Source of the DNA: Desulfosarcina sp.
GTDB taxonomy: Bacteria; Desulfobacterota; Desulfobacteria; Desulfobacterales; JAFDCJ01
Direction of reading: 5' to 3'
DNA length: 41,145 nt
Assembly (NCBI GenBank): GCA_029288035.1
Contig: JARFPZ010000246.1
Span: forward strand, 1-41,145
Under the pieces are notes generated by a model. That model saw only the letters and a list, made by a program, of their open reading frames with translations, did not search any database and was not told the DNA's origin. Positions 1 to 8,922 of this stretch are shown piece by piece (the first letter of the stretch is position 1; every line of letters starts with the position of its first letter). The translations under genes and the position numbers were made by a program.

Positions 1-3000
1 AAATAATGGCCTTCTCCGCTGCCGGCAGAAGTGACCTCATCCGCTGTGTCGAGGCGTTTCGAGACGATGTTGAAAACGATTTGTCCAACGATCAGTTTAG
101 GAATCGGGCGGCTGAATCGCGTGAGAGTTTTTCAGCCGCGCATTCCCATCGCCTTTTGATGGTTCATGAACAGACCGTTCAAATCTCAGATCTTTTCAAC
201 CGTGCATTAACGGCATTGAATTCCAGAGACGGGCAAGATTCACCGGATCTGAAAAATATTTACATCGGCGGTCCTCAGAAAGCCGGTAAACTTGCTCTCG
301 TCTTTGGGGGACAGGGCAGCCAATACCTTGGCATGGGGCGGGATTTGGTCTGCACCTTTCCCCAGGCCATGAAGATCTTGGAAGATGCCAATAAGAAATT
401 TAAAAACCCAACACTTCTTACCGAGCTCATCTATCCACCGACAGCGCATACGGATGAAGAACGACTACGACAGGCGACAAGCTTAAAAAGAACCGATATT
501 GCCCAACCGGCTATTGGCGCCATCAGTTTGGCGATGTTGAAAATAATACAGAAGTTCGCAATTCACCCCGATGCCACCTGCGGACACAGTTTCGGAGAGT
601 TAACGGCCTTGTGCGCCGCCGGATGGATCGATGAACAAGCCCTGATGGCGCTTTCAGTTATCCGTGGTCGCCTCATGGCAGCGACCGGGACAAATCACAA
701 TGCTCCCCAGGGTGCGATGCTGGCCGTGCAGGCACCACTGGCAGAACTGGCGGCCTTGATAGAAGATTCAGGCCGCAAGCTTGTTATCGCCAACCACAAT
801 AGTCCCAACCAGGGAGTTTTATCCGGCACAACCGCTGCCATCATTGATATCGAAAAAATTTGTAAAAAAAAGAAAATCAAGGCTGTTCGGTTGCCGGTTT
901 CGACGGCTTTCCACAGTGAACTGGTGAAAGACGCCGCTCGACCCTTTTCAGACGCATTAAAAAAGGTGGAGGTCCATCCAACCGCCGTCAAGGTTTTTTC
1001 CAATACCACCGGAGAAGCATATCCCACCAACCCCGATGAAGCCCGGGCACTGCTGGGCAACCAGTTGGCCCGTCCTGTTGAATTCGTCAAGGAAATCGAA
1101 AATCTGTTCAAATCCGGTGTGCGGACATTTGTTGAAATCGGACCCAAATCGGTTCTAACTGGTCTGATTTCAACGATTCTGCAGGATCGTGATGTTGAGG
1201 CGATGGCGCTGGATGCTTCGATGGGAAAAGCATACGGCGTTGCCGATCTCGCCAGATTGCTTTGTCGGCTTGGATCCATCGGTTATCCGGTGGCCTTAGC
1301 CGAATGGGAGAAGCCGTTGCCATCCATCCGAAAATCACGGATGAATGTGCTTTTAAGCGGCACCAACTACAGAGAGCAGAAGACAGAAAACGGCGGTCGG
1401 GGAACGCAAGACAGCGGTCGGAAGGCTGAGACAAATGAAGGCGAAGGGCGCCGGCCTTTGGCCCCTGCTGGCCATAGGAACCTACGCCCCGGAGGAAAGG
1501 TGGAAAGCGGAATTATAGAAGACAGGACGCGGCGTGCACAAAACACCCGCCTAAAACCATCCAAACGAACCTATGAAAACAATACGACCATGAACAAAGA
1601 CGACAACAATCAATCTGAACTTATCCTGGATGCATTGAAAGTGGTTTCCCAGGGTTTGCAATCGATGCAGAACCTTCAGTCTGAAACGGCCCGGGCGCAC
1701 CGGAAGTTTTTGGAATCCCAAACCGAGGCCAATCGCAGCCTGCAGGAAATGATGAAAAATACCCAACGCCTGGCGGAAAAATCGCTGGGCGTCACGATGA
1801 CACCACTTCAGCCGGCTCCCCGTCCTCACTATCGGCTCGAGCCGACCCATGACCCGCAGCTGGATGAAAGTAATATCGCAGACGAGGAGATCAACCCGAT
1901 TGTCGTACCGACAAAAACCGAGCCGCCTGTAGATGTTCGGCAAACATTCCCCCGTCCCGTCCAACCCGAATTCCATGAAGGCGCGGCAAACGGTTATTCG
2001 CCGGACACAGCTGATGGTGAACCTCAAGTCGAAGAATCCGATTCACGCCAAGCGGATCGAACCGAAATTGAGACCGTCATGCTGGACGTGGTGAGCCAGC
2101 TAACCGGATATCCAACGGATATGCTTGGCCTGGATATGGATATCGAGGCCGAACTCGGGATTGATTCCATCAAACGGGTGGAGATCTTATCCGCCCTTGA
2201 GGAAAAAATGCCCGACCTGCCGACGATTTCACCGGAGATCATGGGCAGCCTCAAAACCCTGGGGCAAATTACCGAATTCATAATTGAATCCAATATTGTG
2301 CCGATGGATGAATCCCGCTCGGATAACCTAACGCCACCCCAGTACAATTTCGTCGAAGAGAAAATTTCCGCTTACCCCGATCACCCCCAAGATAACATCG
2401 TAGCAACCATGCTGGAGGTCGTCGGCCAACTGACCGGATATCCGGTGGAAATGCTCGGTCTGGACATGGATATCGAAGCGGAATTGGGGATTGATTCCAT
2501 CAAACGGGTGGAGATCTTGTCCGCCCTTGAAGAAAAAATGCCTGACCTGCCGACGGTTTCCCCGGAAATTATGGGAACCTTGAAGACCTTGGGACAAATA
2601 TCCGAATATCTTGGCAATGCCTCAAAAACCAACGTCCGTCGGGAAGACGCCGGTGGGGCGCAGGTAACAAGTCCATTCAGGGTTGCTGAGGTTGTCGAGC
2701 ATAATCCCGAGGCGTCGGACAATTTTGACCCGATGTCACCCGATCAAAATTCAATAGAAATACCCCGGAATATCGTAACGGTGGTGACAGCGCCCGAGGC
2801 TTCTGCTGCTCCCCTAAAAATCGCCGCGAACAAATGCGTCTTTGTGACGGAGGATAACACCGGTCTATCCGGTAACATTATTGAAGAACTGGCAAGCCTC
2901 GGGATAAACGCCGTAAAAATCAAGCAGGATGGATTGATACCGGAAGATCAGCTTTGCCATGCGGCAGGCCTGATAATTATCCAGGACCCTGACTCTCACC

Positions 3001-5135
3001 AAATGGAACAAGACCTGAAAAATGCCTTCGCACTTACCCAACAGCTGGCGCCAATTCTGCTGGATGCCGCAGATGGAGGCGGTGCTTTGTTTGCGACGGT
3101 TAGCCGTATGGGCGGCATATTTGGATTCAAGCACAAAGAGATCATTTATCCCGTGCAGGGCGGATTGGCCGGACTGGCAAAGACAGCTTCCGTCGAATGG
3201 GAAAATGTTTGCTGCCATGCCATCGACATCGCTGCAAACCGTTCGGATCATCGTGAAATTGCATCGGCTGTTGCAAGGGAAGTTCTGACGCCGGGTCCGG
3301 TGGAAATTGGCCTTGATGCGGCACACCGATATACATTAACCCTGGAGTCCAAACCCTATGCCGCGGGTCGTATAAATCTGGATTCAAACGATGTGGTCAT
3401 TATTAGTGGCGGTGCGAGGGGGGTTACTTCGGCCGCAGCCTTGGCACTTGCAAAACACACCGGATCGTGCCTGGTTCTGTTGGGCAGATCGCCGGGTCCC
3501 ACGACGGAGCCCTCGTGGCTGTCATCTCTGGAAGATGAAGCCGCAATGAAAAAAGCTATTTTAGAAAACGCATTTAAAAACAAAACGGCATCGCCGGCTG
3601 ACTTGGAAAAAGTATATAAAAGCCACATGACAAATCGTGAAATCAGCCGAAACCTGGCGGCTTTGAAATCAACCGGAGCAACTGTCCATTATTACTCGGT
3701 GGATTTACGTAATAGCAAAGCCGTCCACACCTGTGTTGATGCCATCCGCTTGGATCACGGTCCCATCACCGGCATCATTCACGGTGCCGGTGTGCTGGAA
3801 GATCGCCTGATCATCGATAAAACTCCCGATCAATTCGAGCGGGTTTTCGATACCAAGGTTAAAGGATTAAAGAATCTGTTAGAGGCCACCCGAGAAGATT
3901 CCTTAAAATATCTGGTGGTTTTTTCTTCCGTCGCCGCGCGATTCGGCAACAAAGGACAGGTGGATTATGCCATGGCCAATGAGGTCTTAAACAAGATCGC
4001 CCAAGCCGAATCGTTTGCAAGAGATGATTGCCGGGTTATCGCAATCAATTGGGGACCATGGGACGGCGGCATGGTAACACCGGCATTGAAACGTGAGTTT
4101 GAACGCAAGGGCATCCATCTGATTCCCCCTGATGCGGGGGCCAGGTGCTTGCTCCATGAAATGATGATGGGCAAAAATGCTACGGTGGAAGTTGTCATCG
4201 GAGCTGAAATAAAAGATCGCAACGAATCGAAGCGGCCCGCGCTGGTAAAATCTCCAGCGGTCATTAAAAAATCGCCGCTAACCCTGTGCTTCGAACGTGA
4301 CGTCGATATTTCGCAATATCCCGTGTTGAATGCCCATATCATCGACGATAAACCCGTGGTACCACTGGCCCTGATGATGGAATGGTTTGCCCATGGCGCT
4401 TTGCATCCAAATCCCGGGCTGATCATGCATGGTTTGGATGATATTCAAGTCCTAAAAGGAATCCGTCTGGAACATGAGAAACACCAAATCCGTTTGTTTG
4501 CCGATAAACTCAGAAAAAATGACGGCCATTATGAAGTAGCGGTTGAACTAAGAGGCGGCAACGACATCGGTCAGGATGTGATTCATTCGCGGGCTAAAGC
4601 AATTTTGGGCGACCACCTGGTCTCGCCGCCTCTTTATCAATTCTCCAAGCTGACGATTGCCGGGACATATAACAAAAATATCCAGGATATCTACGATGAA
4701 ATCCTTTTTCACGGCTTCGAGCTGCGCGGGATTCGTAAAATAGTCAGCTGCTCAACTCGCGGAATGGTGGCACGTCTGTCAGCGGCCCCCGGGCCGCGGC
4801 AATGGATGTCTTCGCCCTTAAGGGATCGATGGATTGCCGACCCCCTGGTGCTGGATAGTGCCTTCCAGATGGCCATTGTATGGTGTTATGAAGAAAAACG
4901 AACCGTATCGCTGCCAAGTTCCGTGACCTCATATCGTCAGTATCGGCATCAATTCCCAACTGAGGGTGTTACAGCGGTGCTCGAGGTGAGTGAAATTGCC
5001 GATCACAAAATGCGTGGAGATTTTACATTTTCCGATTCCAATGGTGAGATTGTGGCACGCCTGACGGGTTACCAAGCGATTGTGGATGCATCCCTGCTCA
5101 AGGCGTTTAAACCGCGTTATAGCGCTTTAGCTTAA
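1..5135 (+). CDS. pfaA: PfaA-type PUFA synthase, 5'-truncated by the window edge (AT-ACP-ACP-KR-DH)
   Basis: Multidomain iterative type I synthase that extends and reduces acyl chains on its own carrier domains. The frame is open to the left edge; the first ATG (base 6) lies in what looks like a ketosynthase-AT linker, so the KS is probably outside the window. Counting from that ATG: acyltransferase about 95-410 with GQGSQ and nucleophile motif GHSFGE (Ser195); a charged, repeat-derived linker about 440-550; a helical segment with AHRKFL (His565); two acyl carrier domains with phosphopantetheine Ser721 and Ser831 in GIDSIKRVEIL; ketoreductase about 1110-1380 with GGARG (1135-1139), Ser1308, Tyr1321 and Asn1325; C-terminal hotdog dehydratase with His1444 and an LDSAFQ motif. 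GIDSIKRVEIL carriers are typical of PfaA. Two carriers is few for the family. It overlaps the convergent next gene by 3 nt. Family call is firm; the product is inferred. Confidence 0.88.
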   Translation, partial: IMAFSAAGRSDLIRCVEAFRDDVENDLSNDQFRNRAAESRESFSAAHSHRLLMVHEQTVQISDLFNRALTALNSRDGQDSPDLKNIYIGGPQKAGKLALVFGGQGSQYLGMGRDLVCTFPQAMKILEDANKKFKNPTLLTELIYPPTAHTDEERLRQATSLKRTDIAQPAIGAISLAMLKIIQKFAIHPDATCGHSFGELTALCAAGWIDEQALMALSVIRGRLMAATGTNHNAPQGAMLAVQAPLAELAALIEDSGRKLVIANHNSPNQGVLSGTTAAIIDIEKICKKKKIKAVRLPVSTAFHSELVKDAARPFSDALKKVEVHPTAVKVFSNTTGEAYPTNPDEARALLGNQLARPVEFVKEIENLFKSGVRTFVEIGPKSVLTGLISTILQDRDVEAMALDASMGKAYGVADLARLLCRLGSIGYPVALAEWEKPLPSIRKSRMNVLLSGTNYREQKTENGGRGTQDSGRKAETNEGEGRRPLAPAGHRNLRPGGKVESGIIEDRTRRAQNTRLKPSKRTYENNTTMNKDDNNQSELILDALKVVSQGLQSMQNLQSETARAHRKFLESQTEANRSLQEMMKNTQRLAEKSLGVTMTPLQPAPRPHYRLEPTHDPQLDESNIADEEINPIVVPTKTEPPVDVRQTFPRPVQPEFHEGAANGYSPDTADGEPQVEESDSRQADRTEIETVMLDVVSQLTGYPTDMLGLDMDIEAELGIDSIKRVEILSALEEKMPDLPTISPEIMGSLKTLGQITEFIIESNIVPMDESRSDNLTPPQYNFVEEKISAYPDHPQDNIVATMLEVVGQLTGYPVEMLGLDMDIEAELGIDSIKRVEILSALEEKMPDLPTVSPEIMGTLKTLGQISEYLGNASKTNVRREDAGGAQVTSPFRVAEVVEHNPEASDNFDPMSPDQNSIEIPRNIVTVVTAPEASAAPLKIAANKCVFVTEDNTGLSGNIIEELASLGINAVKIKQDGLIPEDQLCHAAGLIIIQDPDSHQMEQDLKNAFALTQQLAPILLDAADGGGALFATVSRMGGIFGFKHKEIIYPVQGGLAGLAKTASVEWENVCCHAIDIAANRSDHREIASAVAREVLTPGPVEIGLDAAHRYTLTLESKPYAAGRINLDSNDVVIISGGARGVTSAAALALAKHTGSCLVLLGRSPGPTTEPSWLSSLEDEAAMKKAILENAFKNKTASPADLEKVYKSHMTNREISRNLAALKSTGATVHYYSVDLRNSKAVHTCVDAIRLDHGPITGIIHGAGVLEDRLIIDKTPDQFERVFDTKVKGLKNLLEATREDSLKYLVVFSSVAARFGNKGQVDYAMANEVLNKIAQAESFARDDCRVIAINWGPWDGGMVTPALKREFERKGIHLIPPDAGARCLLHEMMMGKNATVEVVIGAEIKDRNESKRPALVKSPAVIKKSPLTLCFERDVDISQYPVLNAHIIDDKPVVPLALMMEWFAHGALHPNPGLIMHGLDDIQVLKGIRLEHEKHQIRLFADKLRKNDGHYEVAVELRGGNDIGQDVIHSRAKAILGDHLVSPPLYQFSKLTIAGTYNKNIQDIYDEILFHGFELRGIRKIVSCSTRGMVARLSAAPGPRQWMSSPLRDRWIADPLVLDSAFQMAIVWCYEEKRTVSLPSSVTSYRQYRHQFPTEGVTAVLEVSEIADHKMRGDFTFSDSNGEIVARLTGYQAIVDASLLKAFKPRYSALA
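1366..1560 (+). repeat. In-frame intergenic-type repeat segment inside pfaA linker
   Basis: The AT-ACP linker DNA is rich in AGACAG/AGAGCAGA units (for example AGAGCAGAAGACAGAAAA near 1373) and then a GC-rich stretch. It matches the style of the oleA-oleB intergenic repeats near 17.1 and 17.47 kb. It keeps the reading frame and encodes a low-complexity, Arg/Glu/Gly-rich linker with no recognisable fold. Confidence 0.55.
2079..2280 (+). repeat. Tandem duplicated acyl carrier protein module, copy 1
   Basis: First of two near-identical ACP-coding units spaced exactly 330 nt apart. The bases around the phosphopantetheine serine codon (2166-2168) form a stretch of about 30 nt identical to copy 2. 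This suggests recent duplication or gene conversion, as is usual in PfaA proteins, where ACP number varies. Confidence 0.85.
2409..2610 (+). repeat. Tandem duplicated acyl carrier protein module, copy 2
   Basis: Second ACP unit, offset 330 nt from the first, with the serine codon at 2496-2498. The protein differs from copy 1 at only a few positions over the carrier core. It is followed by a Pro/Glu-rich linker to the ketoreductase. Confidence 0.85.
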
Positions 5136-5395
5136 ACGGCTTTTTCAATATTCTTGTAAATATCGGCAGGAACGCCGCAAAAATCTACGGATTCAATGGT
5201 TGAAACGAAGGTTTTACAGGGCTGACAGTATTTTTTAGGTGTGCCTCGTCCGGACCAAAGCAGTTTCGCTCTATGGGAGATGCCGCATTTCGGACAAATA
5301 CACTCGACGGTAAGACCGTCGTGGTCATTATCCCTATCCTGAAAAACACAGCTTTGTTCTTCCTCTAAACAATAGCCATTGTTGGTTACAGGCAT
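5132..5395 (-). CDS. Small zinc-ribbon-like protein, unknown function
   Basis: An 87-residue protein with two Cys pairs, CPKC and CQPC, about 30 residues apart and further cysteines around them. This fits a small zinc ribbon that could contact nucleic acid or protein; I do not recognise the family. The open frame runs back to 5455, but GAGAGG lies 7 nt upstream of the ATG at 5395 (another ATG is at 5401), so one of these is preferred. Its stop overlaps the stop of pfaA convergently. The 51-residue ribbon-helix-helix gene lies just upstream on the same strand, so the two may be co-transcribed. Confidence 0.6.
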   Translation of the reverse strand: MPVTNNGYCLEEEQSCVFQDRDNDHDGLTVECICPKCGISHRAKLLWSGRGTPKKYCQPCKTFVSTIESVDFCGVPADIYKNIEKAV

Positions 5396-5476
5396 TTTCA
5401 TACCTCTCTTTGGTTCCTGCAAATGTTTAGTACTTTTGTTGCATAGGCCTTCCAAATAGCCCTGCCGGAGGTTATA

Positions 5477-5632
5477 TCACCTCTTTTTCTTTTTTTTATA
5501 TTTCTGAATAAGATCCTCGATAGCCTCCTCTAGCAGAACACCGATGGATTTATCCTCGTCAACTGCGAGATGCTTCAATGCTTTGAGGCAATCCACATCA
5601 ATTCTGGTGGAAAATGTCTTTTTCTGACTCAT
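5477..5632 (-). CDS. Ribbon-helix-helix (CopG/Arc-type) small DNA-binding protein
   Basis: A 51-residue ORF. The start MSQKKTFSTRIDVDCLKAL gives a short beta strand (TFSTRID) followed by two helices with a conserved-looking hydrophobic pattern (LKALKHLA, then IGVLLEEAIEDLIQKY) and a Lys-rich tail. That is the classic ribbon-helix-helix layout of dimeric CopG/Arc repressors and many antitoxins. No toxin gene is adjacent; the next gene on the strand is the zinc-ribbon protein. It sits beside an extremely AT-rich stretch (5633-5780) that would be a plausible binding region. A regulatory role is inferred from fold only. Confidence 0.65.
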   Translation of the reverse strand: MSQKKTFSTRIDVDCLKALKHLAVDEDKSIGVLLEEAIEDLIQKYKKKKKR

Positions 5633-5901
5633 ATATATAAATATATATTATTTATTTCTTTATTTCAAGCATTTTTGTTAGTTTTATATAAATTTTTTAT
5701 TATTATTATATTCAAATTTTATAATAATTAAATTATAATAGAAATTAATAAAATAATCCTGATGACCTCGCTCAAGCTTCAATTTCTTTATCTCATATAC
5801 AGGGCCGGCTATTGAAATGCCGTTGTTTATTTAATAAGATATGGTTCGATAGTGCACGCAAAACAAATCTTAATTGTTATGGAAAATTTAAATATCTGAT
5901 T
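5633..5901. promoter_or_regulatory. Highly AT-rich intergenic region, probable divergent promoter
   Basis: The stretch from about 5633 to 5750 is almost entirely A and T. It lies between the minus-strand ribbon-helix-helix gene and the plus-strand flavoprotein gene, so it must hold promoters for both if they are expressed. Several TATAAT-like hexamers are present but AT content is so high that none can be singled out. Confidence 0.4.
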
Positions 5902-7059
5902 ATGAATTGCAAGTATCGCTTCGATGTCATCGTGATAGGAGCAGGACCCGCAGGATCCACCGCGGCATATCTGCTGGCGTCACATGGTTACAGGGTTCTG
6001 ATTCTCGATAAAAGCACCTTTCCTAGAGGTAAACTTTGCGGCGGACTTTTGACTTGGAAAACCGTAAAACTACTGGAAAACATTTTCCAGACGACCACCG
6101 AGTTTCTAAAATCTATCGGGGTGATCACCTGCAGTACTTTTAAATATCAAGTCGTCAGCAACACCGGAACTTCTTTTAAGAGCCGACTGGATTATCCCTT
6201 TCACTTCGTACACCGGACTGCCTATGACGCTTTTTGGTTAAATTTGGCCTGCCGGGCAGGCGCTGATTTCAGATCCGGCGAAAAAGTCATCTCTCTTGGT
6301 CATTTGAATTCAGAGGGCAAAATTACAACTGATAAGGGTAACGAGTTTTGGGGGAAATTCATTTTCGGTGCCGACGGTGCTGTCAGCAAAGTAAGAGGAT
6401 GGCTGGCCTCTAAGAACTTCATTCATTCAGACTGGAAATCTAATTTGGCCACTGCGTTGGAAGTTTTGGTACCAAGCCGGCAAACACCAGCGCTTCCGGA
6501 TTACCCCCACATTTATTTCGGCCATATCCCCTGGGGATATGCCTGGTGTTTTCCGGGAAATCGTTTTCGGGCGATAGGCATTTGCGGATTGAACGCTAAA
6601 GCGGGTAGATTCCTGAGAAATGGATATAAAACCTTCCTGGACTCAATTCCTATATCCAGAGAGCACATCCCAACTCCTGCGAGCCATGCCCTACCCTATG
6701 GTAATTATCTTACGAATCCTGGATACGGAAATGTTTTGTTGCTGGGCGATGCCTGCGGCTTGGCGGATCCCCTGCTGGGCGAAGGCATTTACTATGCGCA
6801 TAAAAGTTCACAGCTGGCTGCTGAGGCAGTTGAGCGATTTTATTTTGAGCCTCCAGCGGCTTTGCCAGAATACGCCCGTCGGTTAAATCAAGTTATCAAC
6901 TCTGAGCTCAAATATGTATACATCGGTCGTCAAATCATATTTTCGCTGCCGGGAGCGTGGCCTTATCGCATGCTGACGTCTCTGCTCAAGATCATGCCGA
7001 AAAAATGTGAAGAGACAATTCAGGGGCAACGGTCGTTTAAATGGTTTCGTCCGGTCTGA
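5902..7059 (+). CDS. Geranylgeranyl-reductase-family FAD-dependent oxidoreductase
   Basis: A 385-residue flavoprotein. The N-terminal dinucleotide-binding motif VIGAGPAGSTAAYLL puts GxGxxG at residues 13-18; FPRGKLCGG near residue 55 and GDACGLADPLLGEGI near residue 288 are the other FAD and family motifs. Such enzymes reduce isoprenoid or lipid double bonds, or act as monooxygenases or halogenases on lipids and polyketides. The frame is open from 5812, but the fold begins only around 5902; no good ribosome binding site is seen for either start. Lying between pfaA and pfaC, it could modify the polyene product, but the cluster role is inference. Confidence 0.8.
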   Translation: MNCKYRFDVIVIGAGPAGSTAAYLLASHGYRVLILDKSTFPRGKLCGGLLTWKTVKLLENIFQTTTEFLKSIGVITCSTFKYQVVSNTGTSFKSRLDYPFHFVHRTAYDAFWLNLACRAGADFRSGEKVISLGHLNSEGKITTDKGNEFWGKFIFGADGAVSKVRGWLASKNFIHSDWKSNLATALEVLVPSRQTPALPDYPHIYFGHIPWGYAWCFPGNRFRAIGICGLNAKAGRFLRNGYKTFLDSIPISREHIPTPASHALPYGNYLTNPGYGNVLLLGDACGLADPLLGEGIYYAHKSSQLAAEAVERFYFEPPAALPEYARRLNQVINSELKYVYIGRQIIFSLPGAWPYRMLTSLLKIMPKKCEETIQGQRSFKWFRPV

Positions 7060-7076
7060 ATTCTCTGATTGTGACG

Positions 7077-7157
7077 AATCAGCGATCACCAGCAGAGCTG
7101 AGGGTATGAGGATTGCCCCTGGATGGGGTGCGGCACCTCTGCTGGTGACAGCTGATC
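7077..7157. repeat. Dispersed hairpin element, family 1, copy A
   Basis: About 80 bp with long imperfect inverted arms (ATCAGCGATCACCAGCAGAG at the left, CTCTGCTGGTGACAGCTGAT at the right) around a loop containing TATGAGGATTGCCCCTGGA. A second copy is at 21889-21971. This copy fills the gap between two convergent genes and may act as a bidirectional terminator. Confidence 0.75.
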
Positions 7158-7160
7158 CGG

Positions 7161-7841
7161 CTAATAGACAACATCTATTTCTTCGTATGAAATGTTCTTC
7201 GTTCTAATCCTTACGCCGATAGTTCCGCCGGCAAGAATTAGCCGCATCGAATTTCTTTCCCGGATGACGATCATATCGACCTGGCTGTTTTCCGCTTTTT
7301 TCTCAACCTCTTCTACCAGTTGTTGGGCGCTGCTTATGCGCACCCCGTCATACTCAATGATGATATCACCCGCTGTCAGATCCAAGGTTTGCGCCTGAGA
7401 AAACTCAACGACGCTCATGATTTGAGCAACGCTTATCGACTCCGGTGGATTCCATCGATCCGCCTGCTGATTTTCAGATATCGTAATATCGCTCACAGAT
7501 TCCGGTAGTACCATGATTCGTGTCAGCCTGGCATCAACAAACTGGATGGCAAAGTTTTTAACACCAAGATACCGCAGCAGCTTTCGCAGCAAGGTTTCCA
7601 ATGTGTCGGCTTCGAAGGAAAATGTGAATTTTTCACTTTTTCTGCTCTCCAGCCCCAAAACTTCTACCGAATATTTATCGTATAGTTCTTTGATAATTTC
7701 AAATAGATCCGAGTCCTGTGCATCAATAATTATATTTCCATTAGCGTTTCGGGGAATTTCATTGGATGCATTGACAGGTACTGCTACCCAAAAGGCAGTC
7801 CAAAACAGAAAAAAATATAGTAGCAGATGAATTCTTTTCAT
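7161..7841 (-). CDS. Exported protein with STN-like and PDZ domains
   Basis: A 226-residue protein with a signal peptide (hydrophobic residues 5-22, likely cleavage after PVNA at about residue 25). Residues about 35-115 resemble the short N-terminal domain of secretins and TonB receptors (repeated beta-alpha-beta pattern, TLETLLRKLLRYLGV). Residues about 140-210 look like a PDZ domain (LTAGDIIIEYDGVRI, then SAQQLVEEVEKK). It should be periplasmic and bind peptides or a partner protein. No protease domain is present. It is convergent with the flavoprotein gene and divergent from the superoxide dismutase gene. Function beyond a scaffold is unknown. Confidence 0.65.
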   Translation of the reverse strand: MKRIHLLLYFFLFWTAFWVAVPVNASNEIPRNANGNIIIDAQDSDLFEIIKELYDKYSVEVLGLESRKSEKFTFSFEADTLETLLRKLLRYLGVKNFAIQFVDARLTRIMVLPESVSDITISENQQADRWNPPESISVAQIMSVVEFSQAQTLDLTAGDIIIEYDGVRISSAQQLVEEVEKKAENSQVDMIVIRERNSMRLILAGGTIGVRIRTKNISYEEIDVVY

Positions 7842-8186
7842 GTAAGATCTTTGTTTAATGAGTGATATATATAATCTGCTTCGATCAGTTTTGCAATTTT
7901 TTGTTTCCTAAGAGTTGATTGGTTTGCTTTTCAAAACCTATCCAAATTCAGTTATTCTACAAATAAATTACTTTAAAGAAGTAATCTTGTCAAGGTTTAG
8001 GCGCGATTCCTTTTCTGAGCGTAGTCGCAAAAAAATCATAGGGCTTAATCTTCCTTGACAATGTATATTTTATCACTATGCTGATAGAGTAGACATCGTC
8101 AGGGTCAATTTATATTGTCCAGGAGGGTAAAAAAAGAAAACCGAGCATCTATCACATAAACCCTGTATGAAAAAATGGAGGCAATT
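7842..8186. promoter_or_regulatory. Intergenic region between PDZ protein and sodN
   Basis: 345 bases without a gene. It should hold the minus-strand promoter for the PDZ gene and the plus-strand promoter for sodN (listed separately). The sodN leader would be about 100 nt and includes a second purine-rich AGGAGGGTAAAAAAAG at 8120-8135, which is not followed by a usable start codon. Confidence 0.4.
8055..8082 (+). promoter_or_regulatory. Sigma-70-type promoter candidate for sodN
   Basis: A consensus -35 TTGACA at 8055-8060, 16 nt, then TATGCT at 8077-8082. A start near 8089 would give a leader of about 98 nt before sodN. No recognisable nickel-regulator palindrome was found next to it. Confidence 0.45.
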
Positions 8187-8645
8187 ATGAAAATTATCAT
8201 CACATCCTTGGCGACAGGCTTTTTTTTAGTGTTTATCATGGCTGGAAACCTTATTGCCCATTGCGAAATTCCCTGTGGCATCTATGACGATCAGGTGAGG
8301 GCCAATTTGATCTATGAGCACACGGTCACCATCGAGAAATCCATGAAAAAAATCGCTGTGCTGAGCAAGGAAGCGCCAGTGAATTACAATCAATTGGTTC
8401 GATGGATTTCCAACAAGGAGGAACATGCTACCAAAATTCAACAGATAATATCCCAGTACTTTATGACCCAGCGTCTGCAACCGGATGCACAAAAGTATCC
8501 TGATAAGTTGTCGGTACTGCATAAGATGCTTCTGGCAGCAATGAAGTGCAAGCAAAGCATTGATATTGCGAATGTCCAAACCTTGCGTTCGCTGTTAACG
8601 GAGTTCGAAATAATGTACTTCGGTCATCGTCTTCGCGAATCTTAA
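8187..8645 (+). CDS. sodN: Nickel superoxide dismutase with N-terminal signal peptide
   Basis: Dismutates superoxide using nickel bound by the mature N-terminus. Residues 1-24 form a signal peptide; the likely cleavage, after Ala24 (NLIA), exposes HCEIPCGIYDD. This is the Ni-hook motif HCxxPCxxY of NiSOD, with His1, Cys2 and Cys6 of the mature protein as ligands. The following helical body, KEEHATKI, SQYF and QKYPDK, also follows the family, and the mature length (128) is close to the usual 117. Classical NiSOD is cytoplasmic and trimmed by a dedicated peptidase (SodX); here signal peptidase would do the trimming and place the enzyme in the periplasm. GGAGG at 8177-8181 supports the ATG at 8187 over the one at 8175, which lies in the ribosome binding site. 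Confidence 0.87.
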   Translation: MKIIITSLATGFFLVFIMAGNLIAHCEIPCGIYDDQVRANLIYEHTVTIEKSMKKIAVLSKEAPVNYNQLVRWISNKEEHATKIQQIISQYFMTQRLQPDAQKYPDKLSVLHKMLLAAMKCKQSIDIANVQTLRSLLTEFEIMYFGHRLRES

Positions 8646-8795
8646 TTTGTAAGATTTATTCAAACACCTACCTTAGACATGCTTATCTCAGACCTTTTTT
8701 TGGTTTTAAACTTCCTATTGCTGCTTGCCTTGCTTTGTCCGTTAAGGTATAAAGATAGATTTGTGATTGGACAGAATCGAACTCCCTTCATAAGC

Positions 8796-8812
8796 CACCG
8801 GCTCTGCCGGTG
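8796..8812. repeat. Short perfect hairpin CACCGGC-TCT-GCCGGTG
   Basis: A 7-bp perfect stem with a 3-nt loop between sodN and the PfaC-like gene. There is no T-run after it on the plus strand, so it is at best a weak terminator or an RNA stabiliser. The rest of the 8646-8922 gap shows nothing clear except a GGAGGGAG at 8888-8895. Confidence 0.4.
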
Positions 8813-8922
8813 AGAATTGAAAAGGTTCTACCGTTACCGGGTGATCAAGGCGCATTGATTTATATCTGAACAATTCCAGTGGTTTATGGAGGGAGCTAAA
8901 AATATTAAATCGTTATACGACG

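Noticed and set aside
695-1279. Antisense ORF of 194 residues inside pfaA
   Set aside because: Mirror of the acyltransferase domain; Ser/Arg-rich composition and no start signal.
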